Shown: one piece after another, positions 57,477-64,000 of the stretch
Layout of the letters: every line of letters starts with the position of its first letter
How positions within the stretch are numbered: the first letter of the stretch is position 1
Source of the DNA: Dugong dugon
Lineage: Eukaryota; Chordata; Mammalia; Sirenia; Dugongidae
DNA: 64,000 nt
Assembly: GCA_030035585.1 (NCBI GenBank)
Contig: CM057471.1
Span: 96,845,819-96,909,818, forward strand
Direction of reading: 5' to 3'
Notes under the pieces: generated by a model
Database searches by the model: none
What the model was told of the DNA's origin: nothing
Seen by the model: the letters and a program-made list of their open reading frames with translations, nothing else
Program-made: the position numbers and the translations under genes

Positions 57477-58207
57477 TGTTGTTGTTGTTGTTGTTGTTGA
57501 TAGGTGCCATGGAGTTGCTTCCGACTCAGAGCGACGATATGTACAACAGAACAAAACACTGCCTGGTCCTTCGCTATCCTTACAATCATTGCTATGCTTG
57601 AGCCCATCATTGCAGCCACTGCATCAATCCATCTCGTTGAGGGTCTTCCTCTTTTTCGCTGACCCTCTACTTTACCAAGCAAGATGTCCTTCTTCAGTGA
57701 CTGGCCCTCCTGATAAAAAAGTACATGAGACAAAGTCTTGCCATCCTTGCTTCTAAGGAGCATTCTGCTGTACTTCTTCCAAGATAGATGCGTTCATTCT
57801 TCTGGCAGTCCATGGTATATTAAATATTCTTTGCCAACACCATAATTCAAAGGCATCAATTCGTCTTCAGTCTTCCTTATTCATTGTCCAGCTTTCACAT
57901 GTACATGAGATGATTAAAAATATCATGGCTTGGGTCAGGCGCACCTTAGACCTCAAAGTGACATCTGCTTTTCAACACTTTAAAAAGGTCTTGTACAGCA
58001 GATTTGCCCAATGCAATACATCATTTAGTTTCTTGACTGCTGCTTCCATGAATATTGATTGTGGATTCAAGTGAAACGAAATCCTTGAAAACTTCAATAT
58101 TTTCTCCATTTATCATGATGTTGTTTATTGGTCACATTGTGAGAATTTCTGTTTTCTTTATGTTGAGGTGTAATCCACACTGAAGGCTGTAGTCTTTGAT
58201 CTTCATC
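57477..58207 (-). mobile_element. RTE LINE, 3' part of a 5'-inverted copy
   Basis: Minus-strand RTE from its TTG-repeat tail to the segment just past the RT catalytic region (CACACTGAAGGCTGTAGTC on plus). At about 58207 it switches to plus-strand RTE. See 58208. Confidence 0.93.
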
Positions 58208-58378
58208 ATATGGTCTACTATGCCAGGATTGACAATTTGAAGAGGAATGACATCACATTCATCATCAAAAAGAACCCTTCAAGATCTATCCTGAAGGACA
58301 ACACTGTCAGTGATAGGATAATATCCATACTCCTTCAAGGAAGACTACTTAATACAACTGTTACTCAAATTTACCCAT

Positions 58379-58883
58379 TTTGATCATAAATGTTGTGTGT
58401 CAACTTGGCTGGGCTATGATTCTCAGAGGTTTGGCAGTTATGATGTAGTTTGGCAGTCATATAATGATGTGATCACTTCCATAATGAGATTTGATATAAC
58501 ATCATCACCTCCATGATGGGATCTGCTGTGACTAGCAAATCAGTCAAAAGGTAGTTTCCTTGGGGGTATGGTCTCCACCAAATATAAGAAGACATTCTGG
58601 CTTCTGTTTGTTCTGGATCCTGCAGCTGGCTCCTGTTAGTCTGACCTCTGGTTCTTGGGACTTGAGCTAGCAGCTTACATGCCATCTTGTCTGCCAGTCT
58701 TGGGATTCATTGATCTTTGCAGCCTGTGAGCAAGAGGCCTGCTGCCCAACCTACCGACTTTGGGTTCATCAGCCCCTTCAGCTATATGAATCAGGAGAAG
58801 CCTCTATCCTGACCCATGGACTTGGGACATTCCAGCCTCTACAACCTCGTGAGTCATTTCCTTGATATAAATCTCTGTGTGTG

Positions 58884-58920
<37 letters not shown>

Positions 58921-58972
58921 TTATTTACACGCTTTACTGGTTTTGCTTCTCTAGAGAACCCAACCTAAGATA
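58379..58972 (+). mobile_element. Solo LTR of the ERV-L family
   Basis: Aligns along its length with the 3' LTR at 13100, ends eroded to TT...TA. Includes a (TG)n run at about 58890-58918. Flanked by CCCAT (58374-58378) and TGCAC (58973-58977), both derivable by CpG-type and other changes from the RTE sequence CGCAC at this point. Confidence 0.9.
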
Positions 58973-59961
58973 TGCACCAACCAATGCCAAAGATGAAGAA
59001 ACTGAAGATTTTTATCAACTTCTGCAGTCTGAAATTGATCAAACATACAATCAAGATGCATTGATAATTATTGGTGATTGGAATGCAAAAGTTAGAAACA
59101 AAGAAGAAGGATCAGTAGTTGGAAAATATGGCCTTGGTGATAAAAACAACACTAGAGATTGCATGATAGGATTTTGCAAGACCAACAGCTTAGTCATTGC
59201 AAGTACCTTTTTTCAACAACATAAACAGCAACTAAACACGTGAACCTCACTGGATGGAATATACAGGAATCAAATTGTCTACATCCATAGAAAGAGATGA
59301 TGGAGAAGCTCAATACCATCAGTCAGAACAAGGCCAGGGGCCGAATGAGGAACGGACTATTAATTGCTCATATGTAAGTTCAAGCTGAAGCTGAAGAAAA
59401 TTAAAACAAGTCCACAAAAGCCAAAATAATGACCTTGAGTGTATTCCACATGAATTTAGAGACCATCTCAAAAATAGATTTGATGCATTGAATGCTAATG
59501 ACTGAAGACCAAATGAGTCGTGGGATGACCTCAAGGACATAATATATGAAGAAAGCAAAGGGTCACTAAAAAGACAGGAAAGAAAGAAAAGACCAAAATG
59601 GATGTCAGAAGAGACTCTGAAACTTGCTCTTGAACATCGAGTAGCTATGGAAGAAACGATGAAGTAAAAGAGCTGAACAGAAGATTTCAAAGGATGGCTT
59701 AAGAAGACAAAGTAAAGTATTATAATGAAATATGCAAAGACCTGGAGTTAGAAAACCAGAAGAGAAGAATACACTTGACATTTCTCAAGTTGAAAGAACT
59801 GAAGAAAAAATTCAAGCCTCCAGTTGCTATATTAAAGGATTCTCAGGGCTAAATACTGAATGACACAGGAAGTATCAAAAGAAGATGAAATGGTGCAGAG
59901 TCACTGCACCATTTCAGGGGGCAGGATATAATCAAGAACTGATGGTACTGAAGGAAGACAT

Positions 59962-60179
59962 TGTCTTAGTTGTCTAGTGCTATGATATGATGAGGTGAAT
60001 GTGTTTTACATGTGGCAAGGACCTTCCCCCAGAGCCGACAGAAAGAGAAAGTCCTCCCCTAGAGCTGGCACCCTAAATTTGGACTTCTAGTCCCCTAGAC
60101 TGTGAGAGAATAAATTTCTTTTTGTTAAAGCCATCCACTTGTGATATTTCTGTTATAGCAGCACTAGATAACTAAGACA
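59962..60179 (+). mobile_element. 218-bp MaLR derivative with two LTR 3' termini
   Basis: Left end TGTCTTAGTTGTCTAGTGCT is the reverse complement of the LTR 3' end. Then follows MaLR internal sequence (ATGTGTTTTACATGTGGCAA, as at about 40206), then the LTR 3' part (TTCCCCCAGAGCC to AACTAAGACA). It sits in the RTE, which resumes after it, between GACAT (59957-59961) and GATGT (60180-60184). Confidence 0.85.
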
Positions 60180-60431
60180 GATGTCCAAGCTACACTGAAG
60201 GCACTGGGAAAAATCAAGGCTCCAGGAATTGACGGAATACCAGTTAAGATGTTTCAACAAATGGATGCAGAGCTGGAGGTGCTCGCTCCTCTAAGCCAAG
60301 AAATTTGGAAGACAGCTACCTGTCCAACTTACTTGAAGAGATCCATATTTGTGCCCATTCCAAAGAAAGGTGATCCAAAAGAATGTGAAAATCATCGAAC
60401 AACATCATTAATATCACACAAAATTTGCCGT

Positions 60432-61864
60432 AATATATAGAATAAATAGAGTACCACCCAAAACTAAAAATGCATGCAGCACAAGATGAATTAGATAAGT
60501 GGGACCTCCTAAAAATTAAACACTTATGCTCAACAAAAGACTTCTCCAAAAGAGTCAAAAGAAAACCTACAGACTGGGAAAAAAATTTGGCCAGGACATA
60601 TCCAACAAAGGACTAATCTCTAAAACTTATAGAAAACTTCAACATCTCAACAATAAAATGACAAACAATCCAATTAAAAAATGGACAAAGGATATGAACA
60701 GACACTTCACCAAAGAAGACATTCAGGTGGCTAACAAACATGAAGAAATGCTCTTAGCTATTAAAGAAATGTGAATCAGAACTACAATGAGATACCATCT
60801 CACCCTGACATTATTAGCACAAATTAAAAAAACAGAAAACTACAAATATTGGCAAGGTTGTGGGGAGATTGGAACTCTTATACACTGTTGGTGGGAGTGT
60901 AAAATGGTACAACCACTTTGGAAAATGATATGGCACTTCCTCAAAAAGCTAGAAATAGAAATACCATATGTTCCAGCAATCCTACTCCTAAGTATACACC
61001 CTAAAGAATAAGAGCCGTGACATGAATAGACATATGCACACGCATGTTCATTGCAGCATTATTCACAACAGCAAAACAATAGAAACAACCTAAGTGCCCA
61101 TCAACAGATGAATGGGTTAACAAACTGTGGTACATACACAAAATGGAACACTACACAGTGATAAAGAATAATGACAAATCCATGAAACATCTCACAGCAT
61201 GGATTAATTTGGAGGACATTATGCTAAGTGAAATAAATCAATCACAAAAGGACAAATATTGTATTAGGCTACTACTATATAGTAACAATAAAAGGTTTAC
61301 ACACAGTAAAAAAGAAAAAATATTATTTGATGATTACCAGGGACAGGAGGGGGAGGGAGGGAAAATTACCAAATAGAAGACACTAGTTAATATTGGTAAA
61401 GGGAAAGGCAATACATAATATCAGTACAACATGACCAAGGCAAGAGAGGACACTGAAAGGAACCCAAGAAGAAGTGCAACTACAGTAACTACTACAGCTT
61501 AGACAATCCTGCAGCAATAGTATTAACAAAGAATAAGTTCCAAATGAACAGATAGGTAGATAGATATGCCAAGAGGTATGGGAGGATGTAAGGGAACACA
61601 CCCATCTGCAAATATAAGTTTGGTGGTGGATATTTCTACACATATGACTGTAGGTACAGCTCATATAGAGCATACAGGGGGTGCAGTCAGGGAAACCTCT
61701 TAGACATAACAAAACACCACATGGGATGAAGTTCCTAGGTTAGAAAACAAAAGACCATAGATTCGGGGAACATATATGTCAATTAGCACAACATAATACA
61801 TAAAGGCAATGTCTTGCATCCTACTTTGGTAAGTAGCATCTGGGGTCTTAAAAGATTGTGAGTG
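60432..61864 (+). mobile_element. L1 LINE, 5'-truncated; 3' UTR cut off by next L1
   Basis: ORF2 C-terminal sequence (AAAATTAAACACTTATGCTC, matching 33580) to about 61310, then 3' UTR with a G-rich run GGAGGGGGAGGGAGGG (61348-61363). It stops at ...GATTGTGAGTG (61864), the point equivalent to 34715, where the older copies continue GGCCATCTAAG. Confidence 0.9.
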
Positions 61865-63520
61865 AGGGACTTCTGGCAACATGGCACTCTAGGCAGAAGC
61901 ATCACGCCATCCCTCCACAGCAAAGATCCAAAAAACTAAGCCAAATAGAGAAAACAGCAATCCTGAAATCCTTAACATCAAATCAAGAGATAAAGAACTC
62001 AGCCAAGCACCAAATGGAATAAGAAACTGACAGAGAACAGAGAGTGAGGAGACATACATGGAGAGGTCCCCTATCAGCTAATGAAGCATGGATCTGCTAT
62101 CTTGGACTCCTATCAGAGACCAGCAAATAAGGAGTACAAGAAAGCAGTTTCACAGAGCTTCCAGCAGGAGACAAAACAACTGGTAAACAGCAATATATGC
62201 TTTCCCACCCCCCACCCTTCTTCACCCCCACTCAGCCCCCTCTGCTTCCCGTGGCCACAGTCTCTTGGCCAGGAAGCACCAGCTACTTAGATTCCACCCG
62301 CCCTCACTGGCAAACTCCCTGAGTGCCATTTGCTGGCGGCTGGTGTTGCTTTTTTCCACTTCTTTTGATTTCTTCCTTACCTCTCACCACCTCCCCCTCC
62401 TTTTTCTCAAATACCTGGCTCCGTGTGCCATCTTTGCTTCTTCTTGAGGGGCTGTGGAGCTCTGTTTGAGTGGGAAACTGCTTCCAGACTGTGCTGCCAT
62501 GCTGGTGGGATCCCAGGGCTTTTTTCTGTTTGTTTCTTTTCAATTGTTTGTTTTCTTTTTCTTTTCTCGAGTTGAAAGGCTGTTCTGGCTGGGTGGTGCT
62601 GTGCAGCTTGGGACCTACACCCTCAGCTTGCACAGATGTGCAGAGGGATCCCTGAGAACATTTCTTTCTTTGTGGTTTTTCTTTTCTGTTTTTTTTTTTT
62701 GGGGGGGGGGGGTTCTTGTTCTTTTTTTTTTAATTTGTTTTGTTTTCTTTTCCCTCTTTATCCCTTTTTGTCTTTCTTCATTACTCAGTTTCTCGTCTTT
62801 CTATACCTTCCTTCTCTTCCTGTTCCCTGGATACCTGGTGCTGAATACCTCTATGCCTCCTAGCCAGGCTGTACTTAAATACCTGGGAACAACTTCCCCA
62901 GACCTTGTAGCCACACCGGTGGGATCCCTGGGAGCTTTGCTGTTCTTTTTTTTTTTTTTTTTTTCCTAATTTTTATTTATTCATTATTTTCATTTCTTAT
63001 CTTCTTTTCTTCTTCTTCTCCTTTTTGTTTTTCTCCATTTCATAGTCTCTCATCTCTCCACTCCAAGGGCTAGCTCCCCTAGCACTCTTTTATGTGTGTT
63101 TGTATGTTTTTTGGCTCCTGTTCCACTCTCCTCTCTCCCATACCCATCTTAGCTCCACACATCACAATCGGCACCCTCCATCCTGCCTACCTGCACCGTG
63201 CACTTAACATCACACCACCAAGCAGCACAGGCATGGCCTACTGGAAACTGCCCTGCACTGATTACCGACCTGCCCGGTGGCTGTAGTAAGTGCCACAAAC
63301 AACCTATCCCAGCAACTCCTCTTCAGCTAGACCTGCCCTGCTGTACCATATCTGAGTGACTGACCCTGCCAATTGAAGAAAGAAGCAAAAAGTGTCATGC
63401 CCACAGACGAGCAAACAACAAAGAACACACAGCCCACATGCTCAGACGTAGCCAAATAATAAAAAAAAAAGGATGAAACAAACAAATCTACAATCGATAA
63501 ACAAGAAAAATAACTACTGA
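61865..63520 (+). promoter_or_regulatory. L1 5' UTR, pyrimidine-rich type
   Basis: Contains long T-rich blocks (62690-62760, 62945-63010) and loosely repeated GGTGGGATCCCAGGG / GGGATCCCTG units (about 62507, 62646, 62921). Unlike the GC-rich monomer 5' UTR at 27194. A 171-codon frame (62454-62966) lies here but is a Phe-rich translation of T runs. Confidence 0.65.
62689..62712. repeat. T12-G12 double homopolymer
   Basis: Twelve T directly followed by twelve G inside the L1 5' UTR. Confidence 0.95.
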
Positions 63521-64000
63521 ATGCCCCGAAGACAGCAGACCATATCAAAATATTTACAAAAACAGGACAGAATGGTTCCAGTAGGCATCCAAAATAAAAC
63601 ACCAGATGACTTTCCAGTAGAAGAAAAGGCACTAGAACTACCTGATAGGGAATTCAAATCTGTAATACTCAGAATTATCCAAGAGTTGAAGCAAAAATCA
63701 GACAAAAATGAAGAAAAAATAGACAAATTCATGGAAAATACAGACAAAAAATGGAAGAATTCAGGAAAATAATGCAGGAACAAAATGCCAAAATAAATTC
63801 ACAACTAGAAATCATACAAAAACAGCAATTAGAAATCCAAAAGATAAACAACAAGATTTTAGAAATGGACAGTGTCATAGAAGGGCTGAGGAGCAGATTT
63901 GAAATGGTGGAAGACAGGATCAGTGGAATTGAAGACAAACACTTGGATACAACTCTATTCGAGGAAAAATCAGAAAAAAGAATGAAGAAAAATGAAGACA
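63521..64000 (+). pseudogene. L1 ORF1, one apparent frameshift, 3' end outside
   Basis: ATG at 63521. The N-terminal block (83 codons) is clearly homologous to the ORF1 at 28922 (both have RQQ.IS...KQD and ALELPDREFK-type motifs). At the A6 run 63746-63751 the frame shifts. From there a second frame stays open to the window end and reads as a Leu/Ile-heptad coiled coil (EIIQKQQLEIQKINNKILEM). So a single-base indel separates it from an open ORF1 in this window. It may be a true mutation or a homopolymer base-calling error. Confidence 0.85.

Larger units (their letters stand above)
58208..60430 (+). mobile_element. RTE LINE, inverted 5' part of the same copy
   Basis: Plus-strand RTE starting inside the endonuclease (TATGGTCTACTATGCC) and running to the RT fingers (ATTAATATCACACAAAATTT). 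Interrupted by a solo LTR (58379-58972) and a MaLR derivative (59962-60179). EN block 58983-59240 contains GDWNAKV. Order and orientation fit twin-priming. Confidence 0.9.
61865..64000 (+). mobile_element. L1 LINE, young-looking, 5' UTR and ORF1 start, runs off window
   Basis: Starts AGGGACTTCTGGCAACATGG at the break in the older L1. The 5' UTR (61865-63520) is pyrimidine-rich. ORF1 starts at 63521. Probably full length, the rest lying outside. Confidence 0.88.

Noticed and set aside
61348-61364. A G-quadruplex regulatory element
   Set aside because: G-rich runs here and at 34416 are the standard L1 3' UTR G tract, already explained by the element.
62454-62966. A 171-codon plus-strand open frame, the longest in the window
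   Set aside because: It lies in an L1 5' UTR and is dominated by Phe and Leu from T-rich runs, including T12-G12. No homology or start context supports a protein.
1-64000. CRISPR arrays, operons, ribosome binding sites and other prokaryotic features
   Set aside because: All sequence is of mammalian repeat type. The regularly spaced minisatellite units have no spacers.

Overview
This window is vertebrate, mammalian, repeat-saturated DNA with no host gene that I can support. The lineage signal is strong. There are about 30 copies of a roughly 200-bp tRNA-derived SINE of AfroSINE type (head GGAGCCCTGGTGG..., tail ending in a CGACTCGACGGCA-like stretch). There are six RTE-clade (BovB-related) LINE copies whose 3' tail is shared with that SINE, and L1 elements of a non-primate, non-rodent lineage. 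Together these point to an afrotherian, most likely a paenungulate such as an elephant; sirenian or hyrax cannot be excluded from sequence alone. Ancient mammalian repeats (MIR, L2, MER5A-like, L1M, MLT1-like) form the background.

Layout. 1-7000: 3' part of an RTE, two solo MaLR-type LTRs with 5-bp target duplications, AfroSINEs and a MER5A-like element. 7004-13729: a 5'-truncated minus-strand RTE split by an ERV-L provirus (7440-13662) with a tRNA-Leu primer site, gag, protease, RT, RNase H, integrase, dUTPase and no env. 13741-24150: mostly single-copy DNA with scattered SINEs, including a PBX-MEIS site cluster at 15692. 24152-27142: a nearly full-length RTE. 27194-35367: a full-length but decayed L1 with GC-rich tandem monomers in its 5' UTR. 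35378-48330: SINEs, L1M, MIR, L2, MaLR internal sequence plus 3' LTR, a 47-bp minisatellite, and single-copy DNA. 48336-57476: old L1M fragments hit by RTE, AfroSINE and a separate SINE with a tRNA-Gly-like head. 57477-60430: an RTE with a twin-priming 5' inversion, itself hit by an ERV-L solo LTR and by an odd 218-bp MaLR derivative. 60432-64000: a truncated L1 whose 3' UTR is interrupted by a younger L1 that runs off the window.

How the parts relate. The RTE is the hub. AfroSINE and the tRNA-Gly-headed SINE both carry pieces of the RTE 5' UTR and the RTE 3' tail, so RTE enzymes probably mobilised them. Many insertions retain readable target-site duplications, which allow a relative chronology: L1M, MIR and L2 first, then RTE, then ERV-L or MaLR insertions into RTE; AfroSINEs sit inside L1M, L2 and L1. 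All coding sequences are transposon or endogenous-retrovirus relics. The only reading frame close to intact is ORF1 of the L1 at the right edge, broken by one apparent frameshift at an A-run.
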